Positions 34,217 through 43,007 of a stretch of 64,000 nt of DNA are shown here, one piece after another. The position numbers were made by a program, and so were the translations under genes. Position 1 is the first letter of the stretch, and each line of letters begins with the position of its first letter. Below the pieces are notes generated by a model, which searched no databases, was not told where the DNA came from, and saw only the letters and a list, made by a program, of their open reading frames with translations. This DNA is from Desulfurococcus mucosus DSM 2162 (GTDB lineage Archaea > Thermoproteota > Thermoprotei_A > Sulfolobales > Desulfurococcaceae), in NCBI RefSeq assembly GCF_000186365.1, contig NC_014961.1:1054001-1118000 (forward strand), written 5' to 3'.

Positions 34217-36112
34217 ATGCAGGTCAGGGAGTCACGTGTAGGAGTAGAGGACCCATTTACCGAGTACATTAGGTGGAGCAGCTTAGATGTAAACGAGAAT
34301 GCCAACAGGTACATTGGGCCCGGGAGCTTCTTCAGCTACCTCCTCGAGGAATACATGAAGCGCGACCTACTCGGCCTCCTGCCGGGCCACATCCTGAGGG
34401 CGCACAGGGACGGCTTGATATACATTCACAAGCTCCCGCACAGCCTCTACATACCCTACTGCACAGGGCACAGCCTGGCCAGGCTGCTTGAGAAAGGGTT
34501 GAAGACCCCGACGGTTATATCCCGCCCGGCGAGGCACCTCGACACCTTCGTAGACCACGTGGCGAACTACCTCATCACGCTCCAGCACTACTTCACGGGT
34601 GCGCAGGCGTTCTCCAGCGTCGAGTGGTACGCCGGGCCCTTCATCAGGGGGGACGGCGCCGACTACCGTGCCGTGAGGCAGAACATCCAGAGGCTCCTCT
34701 ACAACCTGAACTACCCTACGAGGATCGGCCTGCAGACCCCGTTCACGAACTTCACGATAATAATGGACGCCGCGAGGAAAGCCCTGGAAGGCGACTACGC
34801 CGTGTACGACGGGAGGAAGACCGAGCCCCTGGGAGCCTACGAGAAGGAGGCCAAGACCTTCCTCCTAGCCCTCTTCGAGAACTACATGAACGGGGACAGC
34901 GTCGGGCAGCCGTTCACCTTCCCCATACCGACGCTCATGACCACCGCTAAGATGCTGTGGGAGGACCCGGAGATACATGAAGCCGTGTTCAAGACCGCGG
35001 CCAAGCGGGGGAGCTTCTACTGGCTCAACACCAGGGTCGTCGACCCCGACGCGAGCTACGCCATGTGCTGCCGCCTAAGCATCCAGAAGAACGAGCTCCT
35101 CTACGCCTACAAGAACACGGGCTTCAGCCTCTCAAGCCTCAGGAAGGATGCCGAAGCCCTCCGGGAGGAGTACTGGGGTAAGATGGAGAGGCAGAGGTTC
35201 GGCGGGCTCTGGGCGATGCCGGATATAACGGGGAGCGTGAACGTCGTAGACGTCAACCTGCCCAGGTTAGCCTTGGAGTCCAGGGGGGACGACGACAGGT
35301 TCTGGGAGCTCTACGACGAGGCGCTGGGGCTGGTGAGGGAAGCCGTCAACTGGTTCAGGAACCGCTACGTCAGGATGCTCCGGGAGCACCCCGGCTTCTA
35401 CTACATGATCACCGAGTACATGCCGGAGTTCCCCGGCACACACTTCAACACCATAGGGCTGATAGGCTTACCCGAAGCCGCCGCGATACTGATGCAGGAG
35501 CCCAAGCTATGGCTCGACGGGGGTAGAAGCGACTGGCTGAGAGCCGGCGAGCTCATGAGGAGAATAGTGGAGCACGCGACGGAGACGGCCAGAAGGTGGA
35601 TGAGGGAGGAGGGCACGCCGTGGAACGTCGAAGAGGTCCCCGCCGAGTCCGCCTCGCCGAGGATGGCGGAGATAGACTTGAAGAGGCACCCGGAGCTAGC
35701 CGAATACCTGCCCGACCCCTCGAACCCGGTCTACTCGACCAGCATAGCACCCTACTACGCCTCGGAGATGGAGCTACCCGAGAGGATAGAGGTGGAGGCC
35801 ATGGTTCAGAAGTACTTCACCGGCGGAGTAATGATGCACATATTCCTAGCGGAGGAGCCGGAGCCCGAGGCCCTCGCCAAGCTAGCCAAGAGAATAATGG
35901 AGACCGACATAGTCTACTGGAGCTTCACGCCGGCACTCACCTACTGCCCGAGATGCAACAAGACGTACACGGGGCTACACAGAGCCTGCCCCAGGTGCGG
36001 GAGCGAGGAAGTCGAGGTCTGGAGCAGGATCATCGGATACTACAGGCCCCTGAAGAACTGGAACCCGCAGAGGAGAAAGGAGTTCTGGACCAGGCACCAC
36101 TACGGGGTCTGA
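34217..36112 (+). CDS. nrdD: Anaerobic (class III) ribonucleoside-triphosphate reductase
   Basis: Glycyl-radical enzyme making dNTPs. 631 aa from ATG 34217, chosen because AAGGAGG lies 7 nt upstream and a TATA-like CATAAATACC (~34170) precedes it; an upstream TTG at 34148 is less likely. The substrate-site Cys pair is in YAMCCRLS. Near the C-terminus a zinc site (CPRCNKTY ... CPRCGSE) is followed by RIIGYYRPLKNWN, whose Gly630 (numbering from 34148) is the predicted radical site. There is no N-terminal ATP-cone, so dATP inhibition by that route is unlikely. G+C is visibly higher than in the flanking ribosomal genes. Confidence 0.92.
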   Translation: MQVRESRVGVEDPFTEYIRWSSLDVNENANRYIGPGSFFSYLLEEYMKRDLLGLLPGHILRAHRDGLIYIHKLPHSLYIPYCTGHSLARLLEKGLKTPTVISRPARHLDTFVDHVANYLITLQHYFTGAQAFSSVEWYAGPFIRGDGADYRAVRQNIQRLLYNLNYPTRIGLQTPFTNFTIIMDAARKALEGDYAVYDGRKTEPLGAYEKEAKTFLLALFENYMNGDSVGQPFTFPIPTLMTTAKMLWEDPEIHEAVFKTAAKRGSFYWLNTRVVDPDASYAMCCRLSIQKNELLYAYKNTGFSLSSLRKDAEALREEYWGKMERQRFGGLWAMPDITGSVNVVDVNLPRLALESRGDDDRFWELYDEALGLVREAVNWFRNRYVRMLREHPGFYYMITEYMPEFPGTHFNTIGLIGLPEAAAILMQEPKLWLDGGRSDWLRAGELMRRIVEHATETARRWMREEGTPWNVEEVPAESASPRMAEIDLKRHPELAEYLPDPSNPVYSTSIAPYYASEMELPERIEVEAMVQKYFTGGVMMHIFLAEEPEPEALAKLAKRIMETDIVYWSFTPALTYCPRCNKTYTGLHRACPRCGSEEVEVWSRIIGYYRPLKNWNPQRRKEFWTRHHYGV

Positions 36113-36165
36113 CGACCTCAGTTTTCTAACGCTCCACCCACGTAGTTTTCAAGGAGGGATAGACC

Positions 36166-36990
36166 ATGACCGGATCCCGCACACTCATCACAATCGCTGC
36201 AGCCATCGCGGTTGCACTAGCATCCTTTACAGCAGGGTACTACGGGTCCCCTAGCAGGACCTACACCGTCGCCGAGTCAACGACCCTCACGACCACGGTG
36301 ACAACCACTGTTACGCAGACCCCTCCACCGCCGTCCGCCGAGAAGTGCGAGCTCGCGGTCGAGAGGGCGATATACGACAATCTAGTGAGCGACACGATGT
36401 TCGGCATCGTGGTCTTGGAGATAAGAGCCGGGTACAACGGCGAGGGCAACTGGGCGATTACGACCGGCAATTTCGTGCTGATCGATAGGTTCGGTAACGC
36501 CCACCGGCCGATATGCACCGCCCCGTTCGAAGTGACTTGCGGCTCCCTCACGGTGACGCCCGGCAACTACACTAGGTTTAGGGTGGCCTTCTTCATGGGG
36601 ACTATGCCCTCGAAGCTGATATACAACGATACCGCACACGGCATCTACAAAGAGTTGTTCGTTCCGCCTCTGATCTACATCTCCAAGATCCTCGTCAAGG
36701 CCGAGGTTTCCGGTAATGTCACGGGGGTATACGCTCTCGGGTCGACGGCCTGGAGGTATGTAGCGTCGGGCGACGAGATGAACGAGACCATCAGGATCTA
36801 CTCGCAGGCCAGCTACCCGGTTAAGGTGGTCGGGATTGGGTGCAAGGAGGGCTTCCCCGTCAGACCCCTGACGCAACTGCCCGTGGTCATCATGCCCGGC
36901 GAGAGCGCCGAGGTGGAGATCGCCGTGGCGATCCCCGCCACAGGCTTCTACGGCGACATACATATAATCCTGTATGTCGAGCCCGCCTAA
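36166..36990 (+). CDS. Secreted or membrane-anchored protein with Thr-rich linker
   Basis: A 274-residue protein with an N-terminal signal anchor (LITIAAAIAVALASFTAGYYG) and a Thr/Pro-rich linker (residues ~37-56, TTTVTTTVTQTPPPPS). The extracellular domain has several Asn-x-Ser/Thr sequons and Cys residues, so it is probably an exported surface protein. Sitting between nrdD and nrdG it interrupts an otherwise functional unit. Family not recognised. ATG is preceded by AAGGAGGG. Confidence 0.65.
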   Translation: MTGSRTLITIAAAIAVALASFTAGYYGSPSRTYTVAESTTLTTTVTTTVTQTPPPPSAEKCELAVERAIYDNLVSDTMFGIVVLEIRAGYNGEGNWAITTGNFVLIDRFGNAHRPICTAPFEVTCGSLTVTPGNYTRFRVAFFMGTMPSKLIYNDTAHGIYKELFVPPLIYISKILVKAEVSGNVTGVYALGSTAWRYVASGDEMNETIRIYSQASYPVKVVGIGCKEGFPVRPLTQLPVVIMPGESAEVEIAVAIPATGFYGDIHIILYVEPA

Positions 36991-37151
36991 GCCCTCCTCG
37001 TGTGCAAAGTTTTTCCTACCCCTGCTTGTAAAGGAAGAGCACTTGGTGCCATGTGGCATTGCCAGTTGCCAACCGCGGTTGTGGAGTTGTTTACGCATTG
37101 CCCACAGTAGTTAAATAGTGGAGTGCACACAATTTTAAGCGGTGGCCGAGT

Positions 37152-37799
37152 ATGGGTGGCTTCAGGGAGGGCAAGATCCTGGCGGGCGCGGGCGCGCTCA
37201 TCGTGGCGCTGGCCCCGCTGGTGCTCGGCTTCTTTGCGCCGTTCGCCGCGTTCGTGGGCCTGTTGCTCGTGCTTGAGGGGTTGAGAGAGGTGGCAAAGGC
37301 GTACGGCGAGGAGTCGGCGTATAAGTGGGCCGTGAAAGCCGTCGCCGTGGAGGTGGTGGGCTTCGCCGTGTTCGCCGCGCTCGGGCTGTACGCGGCGTAC
37401 CTAGAGGCGACATTGTGCGAGTGGTGGTTCTGCTCTCCGACCCCGAGGGTTTTCGGGCGCGCCGCACTACTGGTGCTGGCTGCGTCGCAGCTCGCCGGGG
37501 CAACGCTCTTCAGGAAGGCCTTCGACGCGCTGGCCTCCAAGACCGGTGAAAAACTCTTCAAGGCCGCTGGCGTCGCCATGGTGGCGGGCACCGGTGCTGC
37601 GTTCGCGCTTTCGGCGGTCGCCGCGGTGCTGGCCTGGGCGGATGCGTCGCTGTCGATAGTGCCCGGGGTCATAGCGTTCGTTATCATCGCCTACGTTGCA
37701 CCGCTCACCGCCTGGGTGCCCGCCGCGTTCGCCTTCCTGCTCGCGCCGGAACCACGGCAGTCGGAGCAGGCACCGGCGGGGAACAAGATCCAGCCGTAG
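37152..37799 (+). CDS. DUF996-like multi-pass membrane protein
   Basis: A 215-residue Ala/Val/Leu-rich membrane protein with about five or six transmembrane segments, a Lys/Glu-containing loop after the second (REVAKAYGEESAYKWAVKAV), resembling DUF996. Codons end mostly in G or C and the gene is markedly more GC-rich than its genomic surroundings, consistent with acquisition. Function unknown. Confidence 0.65.
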   Translation: MGGFREGKILAGAGALIVALAPLVLGFFAPFAAFVGLLLVLEGLREVAKAYGEESAYKWAVKAVAVEVVGFAVFAALGLYAAYLEATLCEWWFCSPTPRVFGRAALLVLAASQLAGATLFRKAFDALASKTGEKLFKAAGVAMVAGTGAAFALSAVAAVLAWADASLSIVPGVIAFVIIAYVAPLTAWVPAAFAFLLAPEPRQSEQAPAGNKIQP

Positions 37800-37875
37800 T
37801 TTTCCTCCTCACCTCAGCGCCTAGAGGGAGGCAACAGCTTTTAGCTACTCGGGAGATGAGCAGTTAGCGTGGGCG

Positions 37876-38634
37876 GTGGAGATTAGCATGGAGCTCATCG
37901 GGTCCGGGTGGAAGAATGTAAGCCTGGTGGATGTGCACGGCTCTGTGACCTTCACGCTGTGGCTGTGCGGGTGCAACCTGAAGTGCCCTTTCTGCCACAA
38001 CTGGAGGCTCGCCACAGGGGACAGGGAGGTGTGTAGGCCGCTGGATGTCGACAGGTTGCTCAGCGAGGTGGACTCCAGCAAGGGGTTCATAGACTACCTC
38101 CACGTCACCGGGGGAGAACCCCTCTTACAGTACAGGGGGCTCGCCGGGCTCTTCAGGAGGGTGAAGGAGATAGGGGTCCCCGTAAGCGTCAACACTAATC
38201 TCACGCTTTACAAGCCGCTTAAAACCCTGGTGGAAGAGGGTTTAATCGACCATGTTGCAACAGACCTTAAAACACCGTTCGCCGAGCTCACCGGGACCCC
38301 GCTTTCATCAAGCACGCTCTTCAAGCTCTACGTGGACTCGCTGAGACTAGTGGTTGAGAACGAGATACCCCTGGAACTCAGGATACCGGTTGCCAAGGGG
38401 CTCACCGCCGGGAGCATCGAGGAGGCTGTTGAAGCAGTGCTCCCGGTTCTCGGGAAACACGTGGATAAGACCACCGTTGTCGTGAACCCCCTGCTGACGA
38501 AGCCCTTGGTCGACCCGCGAGACCTTGAATGGTGCAGCAGGCACTGTATGCCGGATGCCCCGGAGGTTGAGACCGTGGCGGAAGCGTTCAGGCGGCGCGG
38601 GTTCAAGACGGTGGTGAGGGAGGTGCCCCGCTAG
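37876..38634 (+). CDS. nrdG: Anaerobic ribonucleotide reductase activating protein
   Basis: Radical-SAM activase that installs the glycyl radical on NrdD. The cluster motif is LWLCGCNLKCPFCHNW (CxxxCxxC), followed by YLHVTGGEPLLQ (GGEP SAM-binding motif). 252 aa. It lies 1.8 kb downstream of nrdD with two unrelated genes between them. thyX begins immediately after its stop codon. Confidence 0.9.
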   Translation: MEISMELIGSGWKNVSLVDVHGSVTFTLWLCGCNLKCPFCHNWRLATGDREVCRPLDVDRLLSEVDSSKGFIDYLHVTGGEPLLQYRGLAGLFRRVKEIGVPVSVNTNLTLYKPLKTLVEEGLIDHVATDLKTPFAELTGTPLSSSTLFKLYVDSLRLVVENEIPLELRIPVAKGLTAGSIEEAVEAVLPVLGKHVDKTTVVVNPLLTKPLVDPRDLEWCSRHCMPDAPEVETVAEAFRRRGFKTVVREVPR

Positions 38635-39567
38635 GTGTGCAGGCATCTCCCCAGCGCGAGGCTGGTCGCCTACCTACACGACTCCCCGAGGATAATCGCG
38701 TCGGCGTCGAAGCTAACGCTCTCGCCGAAGGACTTTACCTCGATAAGCGAGGGGATGAGTGGTGAAAGAGCCGAGGAGTGGGTCAGGGAGCTCGTTAAAC
38801 GCGGGCACGGCTCCCCCCTCGAACACTCCCTGTTCGTTTTCGAAGTAGTGTGCAGCAGGGCGTGCAGCCACCAGTTGGTGAGGCACAGGCACGCATCCTT
38901 CTCACAGCTCTCCCAGAGGTACAGCGATAAGTACCTGAGGGGGATGATCAAGAAGGCGTGCGAGCTCACCGGGATCCCCTATGCCGAGGACTACGGAGCG
39001 TTCCTCAGGGTTCTCGGCTCGCTCTCCGCTTCGAGCCCAGGGTTCCACGACCTGCTCGACGTCGTAGCGGAGGCCTTCATAGTGCCGCCCCGCGTGGTCG
39101 AGGCCGAGGACAAAGGGTTCCTAGAGGCGTTGCTCAGAGGCGTTGAATCCTACTACAGGGCCGTGGCCAGCGGCATCTCCTTCGAGGACGCGAGATACCT
39201 CCTGCCGCAGGCTGTGAAAACCCGGCTACTGGTGTCCATGAACGCCAGGGAGCTCCTCGAAGTATTCATCCCGCTTAGAACCTGCAGCAGGGCGCAGTGG
39301 GAGGTGAGGAACGTAGCGTGGCAGATGCTCATGGAGCTGCGGCGCGTCGCCCCGGAGCTCTTCAAGTACGCGGGGCCCAGGTGCGTGCTGCAGGACGCGA
39401 GGGTTAGGGCCGCACCCTGCACCCTCGACGAATACCTAAGCGGCTCGTGCACGCCTACCGTTGAGAGATGCCCAGAGCTCGTCCCAAGAGACAGGATAGC
39501 CGAGTGCATCCGCAACGCGTTAAGGGGTGCTGGCTGCGGGCACGGCGACCTGGAGCCAGGCAGCTAG
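38635..39567 (+). CDS. thyX: Flavin-dependent thymidylate synthase ThyX
   Basis: Makes dTMP using FAD and methylene-tetrahydrofolate. The ThyX motif RHRHASFSQLSQRY (RHRxxSxxxxSxR) is intact, with SPLEHSLFVFEV before it and the C-terminal catalytic LRTCSRAQWEVR. At 310 aa it is longer than usual; the extra ~70 C-terminal residues are Cys-rich (six Cys). GTG start with GAGGTG upstream, directly abutting nrdG. With nrdDG and dcd (48244) it covers dTTP synthesis. Confidence 0.93.
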   Translation: MCRHLPSARLVAYLHDSPRIIASASKLTLSPKDFTSISEGMSGERAEEWVRELVKRGHGSPLEHSLFVFEVVCSRACSHQLVRHRHASFSQLSQRYSDKYLRGMIKKACELTGIPYAEDYGAFLRVLGSLSASSPGFHDLLDVVAEAFIVPPRVVEAEDKGFLEALLRGVESYYRAVASGISFEDARYLLPQAVKTRLLVSMNARELLEVFIPLRTCSRAQWEVRNVAWQMLMELRRVAPELFKYAGPRCVLQDARVRAAPCTLDEYLSGSCTPTVERCPELVPRDRIAECIRNALRGAGCGHGDLEPGS

Positions 39568-39577
39568 TTTGAAAAGG

Positions 39578-39653
39578 TGCGGCGGCCGGGATTTGAACCC
39601 GGGATCTCCGGCTTGGAGGGCCGGCGTCCTAGTCCAGGCTAGACGACCGCCGC
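39578..39653 (-). tRNA. tRNA-Gly (TCC) with C33
   Basis: Intron-free cloverleaf with acceptor GCGGCGG/CCGCCGC, anticodon arm CCGGC-CCTCCAA-GCCGG, T arm CCGGG-TTCAAAT-CCCGG and discriminator A. The anticodon is TCC. The base before it is C, not the near-universal T33. A TATA-like GTTTTATAAG (minus, ~39683-39694) lies upstream. Confidence 0.92.
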
Positions 39654-39694
39654 ATCCATGCTCAAAATAATCAGGCTGCCTCCACTTATAAAAC

Positions 39695-39713
39695 TTCAGG
39701 GTCTGACCCTGAA
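39695..39713. promoter_or_regulatory. 19-bp perfect palindrome beside tRNA-Gly promoter
   Basis: TTCAGGGTC-T-GACCCTGAA is a perfect inverted repeat directly upstream of the TATA box of tRNA-Gly (minus strand). It could be an operator, or a relic of a hairpin-ended insertion element, since GAAGGATGTC follows it as in IS200/IS605-type ends. Confidence 0.4.
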
Positions 39714-39794
39714 GGATGTCGCCGGGATCGCTACAGGAGTAATTGTTGCTGCTGTATGCAGGGATTAAAACCCTTAGAGTCATACTGTGGCTTG

Positions 39795-39848
39795 ATGATG
39801 ATAAGAGGGTCTCATGAGCAGGGCTGTGATGAGAGCCGGAAACACTGA
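39795..39848 (+). ncRNA. Candidate C/D box small RNA
   Basis: C box ATGATGA (39795-39801), C' box GTGATGA (39826-39832) and D box CTGA (39845-39848), with exactly 12 nt between C' and D (39833-39844), which is the usual guide length. D' is non-canonical (ATGA at ~39814). A TATA-like GATTAAAAC (~39763-39771) would start transcription at ~39793, right at the C box. The terminal stem is weak. It lies between tRNA-Gly and the helicase gene. Confidence 0.42.
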
Positions 39849-39899
39849 GTGCTCCCTCGTGTGGAATCAAACCCGAGGTGTAGGCCTGGTGTCAGCTGT

Positions 39900-42800
39900 A
39901 TGAGGGTTTCCGCGAGAGACGTGCTCTCAGGTAAAGGATACGGCTTCGTAGAGCTTGTTAAGGAGCCCGTTGAACCCGAACTCGTAGATCTCAGGTTCGC
40001 CGATTTGATCCCGCAGCTGGCCTCACTACCCATAGGCGGCTGCAGGCTCTACGCGCACCAATACAGGGCGTTCCAAGCGTTGAGAGAAGGGAGAAACGTG
40101 ATATTGAAGGCTGGAACGGGAAGCGGGAAAACAGAGGCATGGATGCTCTACGTCCTAGACGAGTTGTCGAAGGGTCACAGGATAAGGGTTCTAGCCCTGT
40201 ATCCAACCCTGGCGCTTGCAAACGACCAGGTTAAAAGGATGAACAGGTACCTCTCCCTCTTCGGCGATGAACCATTCCAAATAGACAGTGTTAAGCGAGG
40301 GGAGTACGTGAGCCGGCACGGGGGATCCGCTATGAGGCTGAGGGCTAGGTCTGCAAGCGTAGTGGTCTCTAACCCAGCGTTCATCCTACACGACCTGAAG
40401 AAGTATCTCGTGAGGAAGCAGACGGCTCTCCTTGCAAGCCTCTACGAGAACATAGACCTCCTCGTCATTGATGAAATAGACTTCTATAGTCCGAGAAGCA
40501 TAGCACTACTGCTCGCAATGACCGATGTATTGTCAACTGTGAGCGAAAAGCCTCCCCAGGTAGCAGTGCTAACCGCGACCCTCTCCAACCCAGACGACCT
40601 AGGAGCCTTCCTAAAGGAGAAGACTGGGCGAGAATACTCGGTTATCGATGGAAAACCATTCCAGGTCGAGAACAGGTATTACATAGTGCTTGGAAGAAAC
40701 CTTGAACACCTATGGAAGACCATTAAGGAGGAGTGGGGGAGGATCCTTGAACACCATAGGGAGCTCGAAGAGTACAGTGACATAGTCAACGATTTCAGGA
40801 GGTTCAAGGAGAACTCGTTGAAGATACTTTCAATCCTCGAGGCACTCGGCTACCAGTTCCCTGAACCCGGTGTCGACGCTGCTGAAATAATCTCAGGCTT
40901 CATGGAGGACGAATACCTGACGATAGTGTTCACGAGGAGCATAAGCACAGCTGAAGAAATCCTGAGGGAGCTGAGGAACAGGTATGGCGAGAACATACCG
41001 GTTGCCACACACCACCATCTTGTGTCGAAGAAGAAGCGCGAGGAGGTTGAGGAGGCTGCTAGGAGCGGCCGGATCAAGATCCTCATATCCCCTAGAACAC
41101 TGTCCCAGGGCATAGACATAGGTGAGGCTGCAAGGGTGATACACCTCGGGCTACCCGACGATGTAAGGGAGTTTCATCAACGGGAGGGAAGGAAGGGGAG
41201 GAGAAGGGAACTCGGCTTCGCGGAATCGGTGATAATCCCGTTCTCACGCTGGGACAGGGAGTTGTTGTCAAACGGTTTTGAAGCTTTGAGGAAATGGCTG
41301 GAGCTAGGTGTTGAGAAAACCGTGATCAATCCTTCAAACCTCTACATACATTTATTCACAGGTATCGTGAAGCTTAAGTCCCCCTGGTTTAAGGCTGAAT
41401 TAAGTAGCCTCGAGGAAGAGGCTCTACGGAGAGCAGGCGTGCTGACGCAGCAGGGCGTCAATCCAAGGATGCTTGACACTGTTTTTGAAAGACTGAACTT
41501 CTACGAGTATGCACCACCCTACGGTATAAAAAGGTATATTGAAAGAGGCGGAGAACTCATACCCTTAGAGCCCATAGGGCACTGCGACCTCGTCGAAAAG
41601 TTCCAGCCCGGGTGCATAGACTATGGTGAAGACGCGCTGGTAGTAGCAATAAACCACGGTAGGACCACGAGGCATGTGAAGAGCATAGTTGAGAAGAATA
41701 TAAGGGAGGTCGACTTCTACGCTGACGACGCTCTCTCAACGGCGCTTGAGGAGTACAGGTATGTGAAGCTGAACTGGGGGGAGAAACCCCAGTTAGTAAG
41801 GGATCTGCTGAGTGGTAGGATAACCAGCGAGGAGCTCTGCGTAGTATACGTCCCCGAAAACGGCTTCGGCAGATACCGGAAGATCCCTGATAGATGTATA
41901 TGGACCGTTAGATCCGAGAAGCCCCGGGTGATCACCCGTGGAGGATCCCCGATAGTCTACTATGATAAGAAGACAATATACGTCCCGATGCCTACGGGAG
42001 GCGAGTACAGGGATTTCACATATGGATACATTTACACCGTGGACCCCGTGGAGAACGCTGAGCTCCTGAGACTGGCCCTCGCCACATTAATGATTATTCT
42101 CAGGAGGCGTTACGGCATAGCCTTCGAGACAATAATGTATGATGTTGTAAAAATAGGCGAGTACAAATACTTCTCCCTCCACGAGCCCGAGGCAGCGGGC
42201 TTAATAAACACGTTCAACTGGCTTGACGTGAGGAAGACTGTTGAGGAATACGTGTTCGACGACTTGGACAGGATACTTCTCTCCGAGATAGATGACATAG
42301 CGTACTCAACGCTTATAACCATGGGGTTCAACTGGGAGCCCGTCAGGCAGCAGCTACTGAGATGCATAGATTACATTCTCTCAAGGGAGAAGATAAAGGT
42401 GAGGCTAGCCGGCTTAGAGGCCGTGATCCCCAAGCCTTCTCCAGCGTTAAAGCTCCTCTCGCTCTCCATAGTCAGCGAGATACTCGACGAGGAAGCCCTG
42501 CAGCCCAGCCTACTTGTATCCCTCGGCGTCTACGATGGCGGCGGTCACGACGTAGCCGTGGAGCTGTATCCTCCAATACCCTATGTGAAGCCTCCTCCAA
42601 GACTCCTACAGCTTGAAAGACATATAGCTGAGAAGGCGGTGTACGAGGGCTACACGATCCTAGTGGAGGACAGGGACATGGTTATCCAGCAGGCTAAGAG
42701 AGCCAACCTCCGCCAACTAGTCAGCCTACTAGGGGATCCAAGCGTTAAGGTCATAGATGTATCGAAGGAGGCTGGAAAACTAGGTGTCACCGCGTCAAGC

Positions 42801-43007
42801 ATAGAGGAGGCTGTAACTAGTGCTGTGAGCGATGAGCCGAAGGTGGATCCAGCCGAAGTCCTAAGAGTGTTTCACAATGTGCGTGAAGCCGGGAGACTCC
42901 ATGGTGAGCAAGCAGGGGTGATAGAGGGTTTCACCAGGCGTAAGGCTAAAATCCTCTACCTCAAGTACCTGATCCTCAGCGAGCTAGCTAAGAGGGGTAG
43001 TCGATGA
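39900..43007 (+). CDS. Large SF2 DEAD/DEAH-type helicase
   Basis: A 1035-residue ATPase. Motif I LKAGTGSGKTEAW, Ia LYPTLALANDQ, II VIDEIDFYS, III LTATLSNP, IV-V region VFTRSISTAEE and LISPRTLSQGIDIGEAARVIH, and VI HQREGRKGRRRE are all intact. The remaining ~500 residues are not recognised; they include a segment with HCDLVEKFQPGCIDYGED. The helicase core resembles DUF1998-associated (MrfA/YprA-like) enzymes. Start ATG 39900 (MRVSARDVLS) is preferred. The next membrane gene overlaps by 4 bp. A DNA-repair or mobile-element defence role is possible but unproven. Confidence 0.78.
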   Translation: MRVSARDVLSGKGYGFVELVKEPVEPELVDLRFADLIPQLASLPIGGCRLYAHQYRAFQALREGRNVILKAGTGSGKTEAWMLYVLDELSKGHRIRVLALYPTLALANDQVKRMNRYLSLFGDEPFQIDSVKRGEYVSRHGGSAMRLRARSASVVVSNPAFILHDLKKYLVRKQTALLASLYENIDLLVIDEIDFYSPRSIALLLAMTDVLSTVSEKPPQVAVLTATLSNPDDLGAFLKEKTGREYSVIDGKPFQVENRYYIVLGRNLEHLWKTIKEEWGRILEHHRELEEYSDIVNDFRRFKENSLKILSILEALGYQFPEPGVDAAEIISGFMEDEYLTIVFTRSISTAEEILRELRNRYGENIPVATHHHLVSKKKREEVEEAARSGRIKILISPRTLSQGIDIGEAARVIHLGLPDDVREFHQREGRKGRRRELGFAESVIIPFSRWDRELLSNGFEALRKWLELGVEKTVINPSNLYIHLFTGIVKLKSPWFKAELSSLEEEALRRAGVLTQQGVNPRMLDTVFERLNFYEYAPPYGIKRYIERGGELIPLEPIGHCDLVEKFQPGCIDYGEDALVVAINHGRTTRHVKSIVEKNIREVDFYADDALSTALEEYRYVKLNWGEKPQLVRDLLSGRITSEELCVVYVPENGFGRYRKIPDRCIWTVRSEKPRVITRGGSPIVYYDKKTIYVPMPTGGEYRDFTYGYIYTVDPVENAELLRLALATLMIILRRRYGIAFETIMYDVVKIGEYKYFSLHEPEAAGLINTFNWLDVRKTVEEYVFDDLDRILLSEIDDIAYSTLITMGFNWEPVRQQLLRCIDYILSREKIKVRLAGLEAVIPKPSPALKLLSLSIVSEILDEEALQPSLLVSLGVYDGGGHDVAVELYPPIPYVKPPPRLLQLERHIAEKAVYEGYTILVEDRDMVIQQAKRANLRQLVSLLGDPSVKVIDVSKEAGKLGVTASSIEEAVTSAVSDEPKVDPAEVLRVFHNVREAGRLHGEQAGVIEGFTRRKAKILYLKYLILSELAKRGSR

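Noticed and set aside
34273-34950. Long overlapping frames inside nrdD
   Set aside because: They arise from the high GC3 of nrdD, which removes stop codons from the other frames; they lack family features.
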